From assembly GCA_039029235.1 (NCBI GenBank), contig JBCCGO010000006.1, forward strand, positions 1 through 33,905: a DNA stretch of 33,905 nt, read 5' to 3'. The translations under genes and the position numbers were made by a program. Below the pieces are notes generated by a model. That model saw only the letters and a list, made by a program, of their open reading frames with translations, was not told where the DNA came from and made no database searches. Source of the DNA: JBCBRR01 sp039029235 (lineage in GTDB: Bacteria; Bacteroidota; Bacteroidia; Cytophagales; Amoebophilaceae). Positions within the stretch are counted from its first letter, which is position 1, and every line of letters begins with the position of its first letter. Below, piece by piece: positions 1 through 8,779 of the stretch.

Positions 1-694
1 AGCTTGTTGCTTTCATGCGGTGCTTGCCGTTTTCTCTTTCCCTCAACTTCACCAGGCGGCAGCAAGATTGGCAAGACGGTGTGGGAGCGTTATTTTGGCG
101 ATGTAGGTGCTGAGCCTGCGTTGCCCTCCGATATAGTGGAGATCCTAGATAGCGCTTGTCCCTTCTGGCCAGGGAAGCAGGTAAAGGATAAGCACTTGCT
201 AGTGCTGATCCCGGAGCGAGTGAATGGCAAGGCGTTGACGCTCGATTACCTGGGAGAGCTGATCAGGTCTCCCCAAGGCGGTGGCCATAAGACGCAGTAT
301 GTGGGTAACTGGTATGATAAATTCGTTAGCCCGAAAATAGGGGACCAAGGCACAGGCAGCTCGTATTGGGTCTTGATGACGCGGGATGTGCTTCCAGGGA
401 AGTAGGGATAAGCCGTATAAAGAACAACGCCAGCTGGTGGCAGACCATGCGGGTCGTACGGGCCTGGACTATGAGCTGCCCGGAGCTTTAGAGGCAGCGG
501 TGGTGGTGTTGCTGCACCACGTCAGGCGCGGGGAGCGCTTGTATGGAGATAATCCTTGGACGTATACACGTTGTCGGAAAAAATCTACGCATGGCCTTCC
601 TGGAACTGTTGGGGGTTTCTCTTCGGCGGGCCTCTCTGTCAGCTACGACAGCTATGCCTACGGCAGCGGCGTTTCGGCTCTCCGGAAGTTTTAG
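1..694 (+). pseudogene. Broken gene for a hypothetical protein, cut by the left edge, one frameshift
   Basis: The left part reads GGSKIGKTVWERYFG, then ALPSDIVEILDSACPFWPGK and SYWVLMTRDVLPGK, and stops at 403-405. The next frame takes over with GSRDKPYKEQ and runs through TGLDYELPGALEAA and NPWTYTRC to SALRKF, ending at 694. Removing one A at 400/401 (ccagggaagtag) joins the halves as DVLPGSRDKPYKEQ, so a one-base insertion broke the gene. The 5' end lies outside the window. I remember this layout (PSDI.EILDS, YW.LMTR.VLPG, PWTYTRC, VGGFSS.GL, LRKF) from hypothetical proteins of amoeba-associated bacteria, but cannot name a function. Between about 580 and 620 the neighbouring frame reads EKIYAWPSWNC, which may mark a second, compensated pair of indels. 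The frameshift is clear; family membership is from memory. Confidence 0.7.
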
Positions 695-729
695 GACATT
701 GGGCCTTGGATCATTGGTCGGCGGCCCAG

Positions 730-766
730 GGCCCCAGCGGCGGAACTGCGTCCCGCCGCTGGGGCC
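730..766. repeat. GC-rich perfect inverted repeat (hairpin)
   Basis: The arm ggccccagcggcgg (730-743) is followed by a 9-base loop and its exact reverse complement ccgccgctggggcc (753-766). A 14-bp, almost all G/C stem would fold very stably in RNA or single-stranded DNA. Three outer pairs (723-725 with 767-769) could extend it past a bulge. No T-tract follows on either strand, so it is not a standard intrinsic terminator. It sits just after the broken gene ending at 694. Confidence 0.75.
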
Positions 767-1042
767 GCCAAAATATCCTAAAAGTGTACTAAATATGCTT
801 AAAAGTAGCACAACACTGTGCGCCCCCACTACTGGCGCGGAAGTTGCTTCCATGCCTTGCTTGCCGGGCTACATGCCGACCTGGCACGGGTTAAAAACTT
901 AGTTCACCACGGGTAGCTTCTCAGTAAGTTCGCAACTTCGCTTAGCCCTTCTCCTCTTCCCCCTCGGCCTGGGAACCACCTTGTGAGGGGCCCCAGACCT
1001 CCCCTACCCGCACTCCGGTTGCTGTAAGGGTCTGATGGCCTG

Positions 1043-1545
1043 GTGGGAGTACAACAGGCTGTAGCTAGTCGTTTCCTCGGGAGTATGGCGCCAACGCTGC
1101 ATCGTTCACCCGAATACCCGAAGCATCGATTAGATCAGTTCGCCAAGCAAGTAGATCGGGGCAAGCTACAGGAGGATTTAGGGAAGGTTTTCCAAATGGA
1201 CCAAGAGGCAGATACACCCGAGGCAGGCTAGAAACGTTGGGAGGAATCTGCGCAATACTGAGGGTGGTAGTACAGAAGTATCTGAACGATGTACAGGGGA
1301 ATTCGCTCCAGATTGTATTTTACGTAGCTAAATCGGACTGCCTACATCGGGTATTGCCCATCTGGCTTTCGTGCGCCACCCAAGATGCTTTGTGTAGGGC
1401 TAGTAACCTACATCGGCTGCGCAACGCCAACGATTGTAAGGTTACCAGACTTCGGCAGCGTCTGTGGCCCTCATGGGCGCTACGGCTCCAAATATTCAAT
1501 AGCTTGAGGCAAAGTGCCTGCCCTATTGCTAGCCAAACTGGTTAG
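1043..1545 (+). pseudogene. Possible remnant of an unrecognised gene
   Basis: Two adjacent open stretches in different frames may be one old gene. The first (1043-1231) ends KLQEDLGKVFQMDQEADTPE, a normal-looking charged sequence. The second opens LETLGGICAILRVVVQKYL at about 1228 and continues to 1545, though its later part is rich in Cys, Arg and Trp and looks less protein-like. A small indel near 1225-1230 would join them. No family is recognised and codon use is not decisive. The DNA between 695 and 1042 holds only the hairpin. This may equally be non-coding DNA that happens to be open. Confidence 0.25.
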
Positions 1546-1615
1546 CTGCGTTGGTTCGGAGTGTCTGAAGTTTTCAGTTTCCATAATTCAGCCTATCTTC
1601 GCACTCTGACAGTAT

Positions 1616-1690
1616 TGTCCGATGGTGTAACGGCAACACGTCTGGTTTTGGTCCAGAAGAGTCTAGGTTCGAATCCTAGTCGGACAACCA
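1616..1690 (+). tRNA. tRNA-Gln (anticodon TTG)
   Basis: The acceptor stem tgtccga (1616-1622) pairs with tcggaca (1680-1686). The anticodon arm is tctgg, loop ttttggt, ccaga, giving anticodon TTG, which reads CAA. The T arm is ctaggttcgaatcctag. The discriminator A (1687) is followed by an encoded CCA at 1688-1690. The gene lies about 45 bases before the ABC permease on the same strand. Confidence 0.95.
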
Positions 1691-1736
1691 CGAACAGGCA
1701 GTATTAAAAGCTACTAGCCTGCTTACAGCACATGAT

Positions 1737-2645
1737 ATGGGAGGATGGATCATACTCATCGCCTCCTTGGCAGCCATCAATTGTAGCCTAGTGGGTACCT
1801 ACCTAGTACTCAGAAAGGTGGCTATGATGGCCGATGCTATTACGCATGCGGTCTTGCCAGGGATAGTCCTGGCTTTCCTTTTTACCGGTTCTAGAAGCTC
1901 CTGGGTCATGCTCCTAGGAGCTGGCACTACAGGTATCGTCGCTACCCTGCTCATGGCATTCTTGCATAAGCGGGCGAGGTTACAGGCTGACGCTGCTATC
2001 GGGATTACCTTCACGTGGATGTTTGCCTTGGGCATTATTCTAATCTCTTTGTTTAGTAGAAAGGTAGATCTAGATCCTGACTGTGTACTCTATGGCGAGG
2101 TAGTTTATGCACCACTCAATATCTGGCAGACTGCTAGCGGGGTGTGTCTAGGGCCTTGGCCTGCATACTTACTGGCTCTGATGCTCTTGATCAATCTTGG
2201 CTTTATCTTACTGAGCTATAAAGAGCTGGCTATCACCACCTTTGACCCTGCTTTTGCTACTACGCTGGGTATGCACACTACCTTATGGCACTATCTACTC
2301 ATGGCAGTTACGTCTTTTACAGCTGTGGCGTCCTTTGAGGTAGTAGGGACTGTCTTGGTAGTAGCGCTTTTTGTGGTGCCCGCGAGCACTGCTTACCTAC
2401 TGGTACAGCGCTTGAGTGCTATGCTCGTGGTGGCTGCTATATTGGGCATTGGTACGGCAGTTAGTGGTTATTACCTGGCTGTATGGCTAGATGGCTCTAT
2501 TGCTGGAGCCATGGTTACGGTGGCCGGCATTATATTCTTGACGGTCTTCGTAGTAAAAACGATATTACAGCAAGTCCCCTGGTCTTCGTACTATTTATCC
2601 GTATATTACTTAGCATGTCTATCAGCAGACCTATTGACACTTTAG
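1737..2645 (+). CDS. Metal ABC transporter permease (ABC-3 family; Zn/Mn/Fe type)
   Basis: This 302-residue, very hydrophobic protein has about eight predicted membrane spans. Family signs are LVGTYLVLRKVAMMADAITH near the N-terminus, HAVLPGIVLAFL directly after it, ADAAIGITFTWMFALGIIL around 80-100, and ASFEVVGTVLVVALFVVPAS around 200, as in ZnuB/MntB/TroC permeases. Such proteins form the inner-membrane channel of binding-protein-dependent importers for Zn2+, Mn2+ or Fe2+; the metal cannot be told here. Unusually, neither the ATPase nor the binding protein is next to it: upstream is tRNA-Gln, downstream an unrelated DUF3127 gene. ATG at 1737 is used; an ATG at 1732 is in another frame. There is no clear Shine-Dalgarno site, as is normal for Bacteroidota. 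Confidence 0.9.
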   Translation: MGGWIILIASLAAINCSLVGTYLVLRKVAMMADAITHAVLPGIVLAFLFTGSRSSWVMLLGAGTTGIVATLLMAFLHKRARLQADAAIGITFTWMFALGIILISLFSRKVDLDPDCVLYGEVVYAPLNIWQTASGVCLGPWPAYLLALMLLINLGFILLSYKELAITTFDPAFATTLGMHTTLWHYLLMAVTSFTAVASFEVVGTVLVVALFVVPASTAYLLVQRLSAMLVVAAILGIGTAVSGYYLAVWLDGSIAGAMVTVAGIIFLTVFVVKTILQQVPWSSYYLSVYYLACLSADLLTL

Positions 2646-2690
2646 GGAGCTGCAGACAGCGATAAGTGTAAACAGTAATCACGCAACGCA

Positions 2691-3071
2691 ATGGATAATC
2701 AGATGAAAATAACTGGCAGAATATTAGCAATAAACGATACAGAGCAGATTTCAGATACCTTTCAGAAACGGACATTCGTTCTGACGTACGCAGAACATCC
2801 GCAGTATCCTGAGTACATCACTTTTGCCTTGATACAAGATCGGTGTAGCCTGATAGATGGCTTTCAGGTAGGTCAGAATGTTGAGGTCAGCTTTAACCTG
2901 AAGGGAAGGCAATGGCAGAGTCCTGAAGGACAAACAAAATATTTCAATTCCTTACAAGCATGGCGTATAGAACCGATAGCCAAGGAAGGTGCTCAATCTA
3001 CTGCCCAGGAGAACACCGCACAACAAGCCGAGGAGAGTGCACCTGCCCCGGAGGATGACCTCCCCTTCTAA
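2691..3071 (+). CDS. DUF3127 protein (small, OB-fold-like, acidic tail)
   Basis: This protein of 126 residues (122 if it starts at the second Met, 2703) begins MKITGRILAINDTEQISDTF and continues QKRTFVLTYAE, the usual opening of the DUF3127 family, which is found mainly in Bacteroidota. The body (to about residue 95) is predicted beta-rich and includes VGQNVEVSFNLKGRQW. A low-complexity linker rich in Gln, Glu and Ala follows, and the protein ends EDDLPF, like the acidic tip by which single-stranded DNA-binding proteins recruit partners. A nucleic-acid-binding role is therefore plausible but inferred; the family has no settled function. It stands 45 bases after the permease gene on the same strand. 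Confidence 0.9.
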   Translation: MDNQMKITGRILAINDTEQISDTFQKRTFVLTYAEHPQYPEYITFALIQDRCSLIDGFQVGQNVEVSFNLKGRQWQSPEGQTKYFNSLQAWRIEPIAKEGAQSTAQENTAQQAEESAPAPEDDLPF

Positions 3072-3166
3072 ACTCACCGGATCTCTTGATCCTTGCATAG
3101 CCCTCTCCGCTGCTTTGATATGATCTAGCGGCCTAGTAGCTTTGTGCTACAAAATTGCGTATGCAA

Positions 3167-3243
3167 GCCTCCTTAGCTCAGCTGGCTAGAGCAACTGACT
3201 TGTAATCAGTAGGTCGCTGGTTCGATCCCAGCAGGGGGCTCCA
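3167..3243 (+). tRNA. tRNA-Thr (anticodon TGT)
   Basis: The acceptor stem gcctcct (3167-3173) pairs with agggggc (3233-3239). The anticodon arm is actga, loop cttgtaa, tcagt, giving TGT, which reads ACA. The T arm is gctggttcgatcccagc. The discriminator T (3240) is followed by an encoded CCA at 3241-3243. It lies 84 bases before the pyrophosphatase gene. Confidence 0.95.
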
Positions 3244-3326
3244 CTACCCGACCGACTTACCAGGAGGCAGCAAGTAAGGGGAAACTATTTCCTGCAATCC
3301 TAGTTATCGATACCAATATTTACGCT

Positions 3327-5534
3327 ATGGACCCAATTTTATACTTTCTACCCCTAGCCGGGCTACTAGTGCTGGGCTATACTGCATGGTGTGCTGGCTG
3401 GATCAGTCGCCAAGATGTAGGCGAGGAAAAGATGGTGGATATTGCGTACCACATTGCCCAGGGAGCCACTTCTTTTCTTCAGTCAGCCTACAAGGGCATG
3501 CTTATCTTTGTTGCGCTCGCTTGTCTGGCCCTACTGGTACTAACCACTGCGGTGACCACTCCTACACATCCGCTGATTGCTGTCACCTTTCTTTTAGGAG
3601 CATTCACTTCTGCCGCCACCGGCTGGCTAGGCATGAAGATCGCTACCCAAGCCAATGTAAGGACAGCCCAAGCAGCGCGTACCAGCCTGGCTCAGGCCTT
3701 CAAGATTGCTTTTACAGGAGGCAAAGTCATGGGAATGGGAGTTACTGGACTGGCTACACTGGGGCTAAGCCTATTGCTGCTCGTACTTTGCTACTGGCTG
3801 GTGCCTGCTGGTTTAAAGACCGCTGATAGCTATACTTTGGTGGTGATCTTAGAGACGCTCACTGGTTTTTCATTGGGGGCAGAGGGTGTAGCCTTGTTCG
3901 CACGTGTAGCAGGGGGTATCTACACCAAAGCAGCTGACGTGGGTGCAGATTTGGTAGGCAAGCTAGAAGCTAGCATCCCTGAGGATGATCCTAGAAATCC
4001 TGCTACTATTGCTGATAATGTAGGAGATAATGTGGGAGACATCGCTGGCATGGGTGCTGATTTATTTGGTTCTTACGTAGCCACGATCTTGGCAGCCATG
4101 GTACTAGGGAATGAAGTGACAACACCTGACCAGGCCACTGCTTTAGCGCCTGTTTTACTGCCCTTGCTCATTGGCATAGTAGGCACGTTGCTCTCGGTTG
4201 TGGCTGCCTGGACAGTGCGGATCCGAGAAAACGGCAATGTGCAGCAGGCTATGAATATCGGCAACTGGCTAGCTACGCTACTGACGGCCCTGGCAGCCTA
4301 TTATCTTACTAAAAATATGCTGCCAAGTGGCTTGGCGATGCGGGGGCAGCCCTTTACAGCTATCCATGTTTTCGGAGCTATCCTCACAGGGCTGGCAGTA
4401 GGCGTCTTGGTCAGCACTATTACAGAGTATTTCACAGCCATGGACAGAAACCCTGTGCGCTTTATTGTTGAGCAGTCCCACACAGGTCATGCTACTAACA
4501 TCATTGCTGGTCTTTGTGTAGGGATGGCTTCTACAGCGCTCCCTACGCTCCTCTTTGCTATCGGGATTTATACAGCTTTTCATCTGGCAGGTTTCTATGG
4601 CGTAGCTATGGCAGCAGCTAGTATGATGGCCACAACAACGATACAGCTGTCTATTGATGCTTTTGGCCCTATTGCAGACAATGCAGGGGGTATTGCTGAA
4701 ATGAGTGGGCTGCCGAAAGCAGTAAGACAACGAACAGATATCCTGGATGCAGTGGGTAATACAACGGCTGCTACGGGCAAAGGCTTTGCGACTGCCTCTG
4801 CCGCCTTGACCTCACTGGCGCTTTTTGCTGCTTATGTACGGACGGCTAACATCCAGGCTATAGATATCTACAAGGCACCAGTACTGGCTGGCTTATTCGT
4901 CGGTGGTATGATTCCTTTTTTATTCTCCGCGCTTACTATCAGGGCCGTCGGCAAGGCTGCTATGGCCATGGTAGAGGAGGTAAGAAGGCAGTTCCGAGAG
5001 ATCTCTGGCATTATGGAGGGGTTGGCTAGGCCTGAGTATGATAGATGCATACACATCGCTACCCAAGCAGCGCTAAGCGGTATGTTTCTGCCCGGCGTCC
5101 TGGCCATTGGCGTGCCTATCCTTTTAGGGGTTGTGTATGGACCAGAAGTGCTGGGCGGTCTCCTAGCTGGTATTACGGTGAGTGGAGTACTGATGGCTCT
5201 GTTTCAATCCAATGCTGGAGGAGCTTGGGACAATGCCAAAAAATCCTTTGAGCAAGGGATAGTAATCGGCGAGCAAATGTATCGCAAGGATTCAGCAGCT
5301 CACAAAGCTTCTATAACTGGCGATACCGTAGGAGATCCTTTAAAAGACACTTCGGGGCCTTCCATGAATATCCTTATCAAGCTAGCCTCTATCGTAGCCT
5401 TGGTAATGGCCCCCATCATAGCGCAAAAAGATTTAGAAGCTGGCCGAGCAGCTAAGGACCGCTTACAGCCCACGCCAATACCAGCGCTAAGCCCTGACCA
5501 GCTTACAGGAGTGCCACCAGCTCCTACAAGCTAG
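3327..5534 (+). CDS. hppA: Membrane-bound ion-pumping pyrophosphatase, K+-dependent type
   Basis: The 735-residue protein hydrolyses pyrophosphate and uses the energy to pump H+ or Na+ across the inner membrane. The active-site signature DVGADLVGK is at 204-212, followed by the acidic stretches NPATIADNVGDNVGDIAG and the C-terminal GDTVGDPLKDTSGPSMNILI. About 16 membrane helices are expected, and length is normal. The motif GNTTAATGKG (477-486) has Ala481 and Gly484, the pair known for K+-dependent enzymes; K+-independent ones carry Lys and Thr. Whether H+ or Na+ is pumped cannot be settled by eye. In an energy-limited intracellular bacterium it would recover energy from biosynthetic PPi (inference). 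The gene stands alone, and the 252 bases after it hold nothing I recognise. Confidence 0.97.
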   Translation: MDPILYFLPLAGLLVLGYTAWCAGWISRQDVGEEKMVDIAYHIAQGATSFLQSAYKGMLIFVALACLALLVLTTAVTTPTHPLIAVTFLLGAFTSAATGWLGMKIATQANVRTAQAARTSLAQAFKIAFTGGKVMGMGVTGLATLGLSLLLLVLCYWLVPAGLKTADSYTLVVILETLTGFSLGAEGVALFARVAGGIYTKAADVGADLVGKLEASIPEDDPRNPATIADNVGDNVGDIAGMGADLFGSYVATILAAMVLGNEVTTPDQATALAPVLLPLLIGIVGTLLSVVAAWTVRIRENGNVQQAMNIGNWLATLLTALAAYYLTKNMLPSGLAMRGQPFTAIHVFGAILTGLAVGVLVSTITEYFTAMDRNPVRFIVEQSHTGHATNIIAGLCVGMASTALPTLLFAIGIYTAFHLAGFYGVAMAAASMMATTTIQLSIDAFGPIADNAGGIAEMSGLPKAVRQRTDILDAVGNTTAATGKGFATASAALTSLALFAAYVRTANIQAIDIYKAPVLAGLFVGGMIPFLFSALTIRAVGKAAMAMVEEVRRQFREISGIMEGLARPEYDRCIHIATQAALSGMFLPGVLAIGVPILLGVVYGPEVLGGLLAGITVSGVLMALFQSNAGGAWDNAKKSFEQGIVIGEQMYRKDSAAHKASITGDTVGDPLKDTSGPSMNILIKLASIVALVMAPIIAQKDLEAGRAAKDRLQPTPIPALSPDQLTGVPPAPTS

Positions 5535-5786
5535 TATCAAAAAATTTTGAACAATGCCAGGCCATAGCCTCATCACTTTTCGGGCACTACTTACAGCACC
5601 TATGTATTAAAAATGATTGCCTCGGACGGTTGTTAGCTAAGTGATTGTGCGCTAAAAACTCCCTACAGCATTGTGACTGCTTACTAAGCCTCGCTTAGCG
5701 TATGCTTGCCTTTGCATCCCGCGCTTAGCTTGCTTTGTTCAGATTATCGCTATATATTCGGACTGTATTGTATATTTAAATGCGCA

Positions 5787-6974
5787 ATGTTAGTTCATAC
5801 AAAAACCTATAATCTGCTTATAAAAGCCTTGTCCCGGCAGGCAGCTGTAGCCCTGATCGGGCCCCACCAAGTAGGCAAAACAACCCTAGCCCTTGCAGTC
5901 GGCCATGCGCTAGGGGCGCTTTATCTAGATCTAAAGGTCAGTGCTGACCGAAATAAATTAGCAGATCCTGCGCTATTCCTAAGCCAGTATCAAGATCGGT
6001 TGGTCATACTCGATGAAATTCGCCACATGCCTGAGCTACTCCCCACTTTGCGGGAACTCATCGATCAGGCCAGCAGGACAGGAGCTCCAACGGGACGCTA
6101 TTTAATCTTGTCTTCTGCCTCCATGGACCTCTTGCAGCCATCCAGTGAGAGTCTGGCTGGAAGAATGGAATACGTTTATCTCAATCCCCTCCATCTGGAA
6201 GAAGTAACTGCTTATGAAGAAAACTATTATAACAGGCTATGGCTACGGGGGGGCTTCCCGGGTAGTTATTTAGCACACAGCGACCAAGATAGCCTGGTAT
6301 TGAGAAGGAACTTTATTCGTAGATATCTTGAGCGAGATGCCCCCCGCTTTGGGTTTCGTATTCCGACTGCAACCCTTGAACGCTTCTGGAACATGCTGGC
6401 CCATGACCAGGGAGGCTTCCTCAATACCTCCAAGCTAGGAGCCAGCCTTGCTCTCAGTGGGCCCACCATCAGTAAATATATACGCCGGCTAGCTGCCCTA
6501 CTCCTAATACGTCCGCTCCAGCCCTTTGTTACCAACCGGGCCAGGCGGCAAGTAAAAGCTCCCAAGATCTACATCAGGGATTCAGGCCTGTTGCATGCCT
6601 CACTAGGCATAACCTCCTACCAGGAGCTAGTCAGCCATCCTATAGTAGACAGTAGTTTTGCAGGATTTGTGATTGAAAGCTTGTTATCAGCCTTATCAAA
6701 CCAAGGCCGAGCCAGTATCTATAATAGCAGCGGCGGCGCTGAGATAGATTTGATCCTAGAACTACCCAAGGGATTAGGCGTCTGGGCCATTGATATCAGA
6801 CACAGTATAATAGTGCGTCCTGCCAAAAGCCTTACTTATGCCCTCCAGATTGTTAAACCGGATAGATGTTTTGTAGTCTATGCAGGCAAGGAGCACTACA
6901 AGATAGCTGGAAACATAGAGGTCATCGGCCTCGAAGCCTTGCTTGCTCTGCTGCAGCGTACGATCGAGGGCTAA
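5787..6974 (+). CDS. AAA family ATPase with DUF4143 C-terminal domain (paralogue 1)
   Basis: A 395-residue P-loop ATPase of the AAA_14/DUF4143 type. Walker A GPHQVGKTT is at 25-33 (His replaces the usual Arg) and Walker B LVILDEIRH at about 72-80. A sensor-like segment YLILSSASMDLL follows, then the DUF4143 part with GGFPGSYL, RNFIRRYLERDAPRFG and KIYIRDSGLLHASLGI. The C-terminal nuclease-like motif reads GAEIDLILE then AIDIRHS, so the Lys of E-x-K is Arg here; paralogue 2 has a normal EIK. The start at 5787 (MLVHTKTYN) fits the family; the frame is open further upstream to 5706 but that stretch does not look coding. The function of the family is unknown; members are multi-copy in many symbionts. 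Unlike paralogue 2, no palindrome precedes it. Part of the later silent region, 6975-7195, shows nothing. Confidence 0.85.
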   Translation: MLVHTKTYNLLIKALSRQAAVALIGPHQVGKTTLALAVGHALGALYLDLKVSADRNKLADPALFLSQYQDRLVILDEIRHMPELLPTLRELIDQASRTGAPTGRYLILSSASMDLLQPSSESLAGRMEYVYLNPLHLEEVTAYEENYYNRLWLRGGFPGSYLAHSDQDSLVLRRNFIRRYLERDAPRFGFRIPTATLERFWNMLAHDQGGFLNTSKLGASLALSGPTISKYIRRLAALLLIRPLQPFVTNRARRQVKAPKIYIRDSGLLHASLGITSYQELVSHPIVDSSFAGFVIESLLSALSNQGRASIYNSSGGAEIDLILELPKGLGVWAIDIRHSIIVRPAKSLTYALQIVKPDRCFVVYAGKEHYKIAGNIEVIGLEALLALLQRTIEG

Positions 6975-7195
6975 CCTGCGGCCACTTTCTCATAGCAGCA
7001 GGCCCGAGCTGTAAGCACAGGTGCAGCCAAACCTCCGCACGAGCTAGTGAGTTACTCTCGTATCCCTGGCTCAGGGTACTGCAAACTCCACGACTATGCC
7101 TAGCGGCAAAAGGTTATGCTGCTTAAAGGACCTACTTTGATGACCTATACAAAGGTATTAACCCCCTAGCCATCGTGAGTCTTTATCGCATCGTT

Positions 7196-7791
7196 TTAGC
7201 TGAGGGCAGGACGCACTGTGCTCTTGACTGCTTTGATCGCCAGTACTTCTTCAATAAAGCTGAATATCTTCTCTCCTAACACTGGTTTGCGCAAAGATAC
7301 AGCATAGGTAAGCATCGTCGAGATGTACAGGTCGCTTACTGCAGCTACACATGCTCGGGATACTGGGAGATACGCTGTAACTCCTAATTCAAAGTTACCA
7401 CCGCTCACATGCTTCAGCACGAGCTCCATAGGAGCGCAGTAGCCACGCTGCAGGAGCTCTTCGTCGCTGTTAGGTCTATGAGATAGCAACGGAGTGCCAG
7501 GTCTTGGACTCCCCACTTAGGATGGTTGTAGTAGGACACGAGGGTACTGTGGTAGGGGCAGGGGAGTGACGCTCCGTTGTAGAGCAGTCCTGGAGGAGCG
7601 GGATCTATCTGCGCTCGAATGGGTAAGGTAAGATCTGGCGCGATATCCCCTAGAGCTTTATAGCTCAGTAAGCTCAGCACCTGTCCCGTAGCTGGTGCAT
7701 CATGAGTAATAAATTGACGACCCAGAGCGCATATAAGATGGCTGGTTGCTAGAAAATACCTCAGCCATTCATATTCAATCGAAGAAGCCAT
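7196..7791 (-). pseudogene. Decayed gene of unknown function, frameshifted near 7470
   Basis: The upstream part on the minus strand (from about 7791) reads VLSLLSYKALGDIAP, DLTLPIRAQIDP, LVSYYNHPKWGVQDLALR and CYLIDL. From about 7470 the next frame continues NSDEELLQRGYCAPMELVLK, GGNFELGVTAYLPVSRA, DLYISTMLTYAVSL and EKIFSFIEEVLAIKAVKST to a stop at 7196. Adding one base near 7469-7472 gives a smooth LIDLNSDEELLQ join, so a one-base deletion is the likely lesion. Both halves look like real protein. I cannot name the family; the start may also be lost, because the sequence upstream runs into the divergent nuclease gene. Confidence 0.5.
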
Positions 7792-7882
7792 TGAAATCAA
7801 TCCCCAAACTGTAGCGGGGTTGAAATTAACTGTAGTATTTGGCAAATTGCAGGGAGAAGCGCTAAGCCATAAACACTTAAGT

Positions 7883-8494
7883 ATGGAGCATAAAATACAG
7901 CTAGACGTACTCGGCCTCTTCTCCAATCAGCATCAAGAAGCTACCTTTACATTGCTTTTAGGGGAGATAGCGGGAGATCGTAAGCTGCCCATCGTCATTG
8001 GTCTCTCCGAAGCCCAGTCTATTGTGCTAGCTATCGAAAGTAAACAGCCAGCGCGGCCTGCTATGCACGATCTTTACGGAGAAGCTATCACAAGGCTAGG
8101 CTATACCGTCAAGGAAGTCGTCATCACGACACTGAAAGATGATGTCTTTTTTGCACAGATCGTTATAACAGATGGCACATCGACCCTAGTATTTGATGCT
8201 AAGCCTTCTGACGCCATTGCGATAGGGCTACGTTTCAAAGCTCCGTTATACACTGAAGATGCTTTACTGAATAATGAGGTCGGCACACTGGTATCGGGTA
8301 GCTCTGACCTACCTGATACAGCGGATGAGACACCTATGCCACCAGAATATGCACAACGACTGCTCCGCGAACCTATTGTTTTACAGTTTTACCCTGGAGA
8401 GATACTTAAAAAGCTACTCTCAGATGCAGTGGCCAGCGAATATTATGAACAAGCTGCTTTGATCAGGGATGAAATAAAGCGTCGGGAGCAGTGA
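7883..8494 (+). CDS. Bifunctional nuclease family protein (DUF151) with UVR motif
   Basis: This 203-residue protein starts at the ATG at 7883 (MEHKIQLDVLGLF); the frame is open upstream to 7820 but the family begins here. The DUF151 core shows LPIVIGLSEAQSIVLAIE, RPAMHDLYGEAITRLGY, and DAKPSDAIAIGLRFKAPLY. The C-terminus ends YYEQAALIRDEIKRREQ, a UVR-type helical hairpin of the kind that binds partners in UvrB/UvrC and Clp systems. Plant members have RNase and DNase activity; bacterial ones are little studied, so a role in nucleic acid turnover is inferred. The Bacteroidota version with a UVR tail is typical. The 285 bases that follow (8495-8779) hold no recognisable gene. Confidence 0.9.
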   Translation: MEHKIQLDVLGLFSNQHQEATFTLLLGEIAGDRKLPIVIGLSEAQSIVLAIESKQPARPAMHDLYGEAITRLGYTVKEVVITTLKDDVFFAQIVITDGTSTLVFDAKPSDAIAIGLRFKAPLYTEDALLNNEVGTLVSGSSDLPDTADETPMPPEYAQRLLREPIVLQFYPGEILKKLLSDAVASEYYEQAALIRDEIKRREQ

Positions 8495-8779
8495 TCAGTG
8501 ATAGCTGTATGCAAGATCTTCGTGTAGAGGGCAGTCCTAGCCCATGCTGCGGGTAGCTTCAAGCCGTTTTTACCAACCTTTTCTGCGTACCTTACTTGCT
8601 ATCACATCCTACAAGATATGCTGAGATGCTAGGTAAGAAGTCGATCGTACAGCAGATTGCTGCCTGCTAGACTCGTGAAGATAGATTGGGTACACGGATT
8701 ATGGGGTACTAGAAGTAGGCATGCGCGCTAGGTACCAAGCAGACAATTATATAAGTTGTAGCGTAACCATCATCACAAC

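Noticed and set aside
730..766. Intrinsic terminator
   Set aside because: The stem is strong but no T-tract follows on either strand.
488..853. Minus-strand open frame of 121 codons over the broken gene
   Set aside because: It is the antisense of the GC-rich pseudogene and hairpin and has no protein-like pattern.
4278..4730. Minus-strand open frame of 150 codons inside hppA
   Set aside because: Cys/Ser/His-rich shadow of a clearly identified gene.
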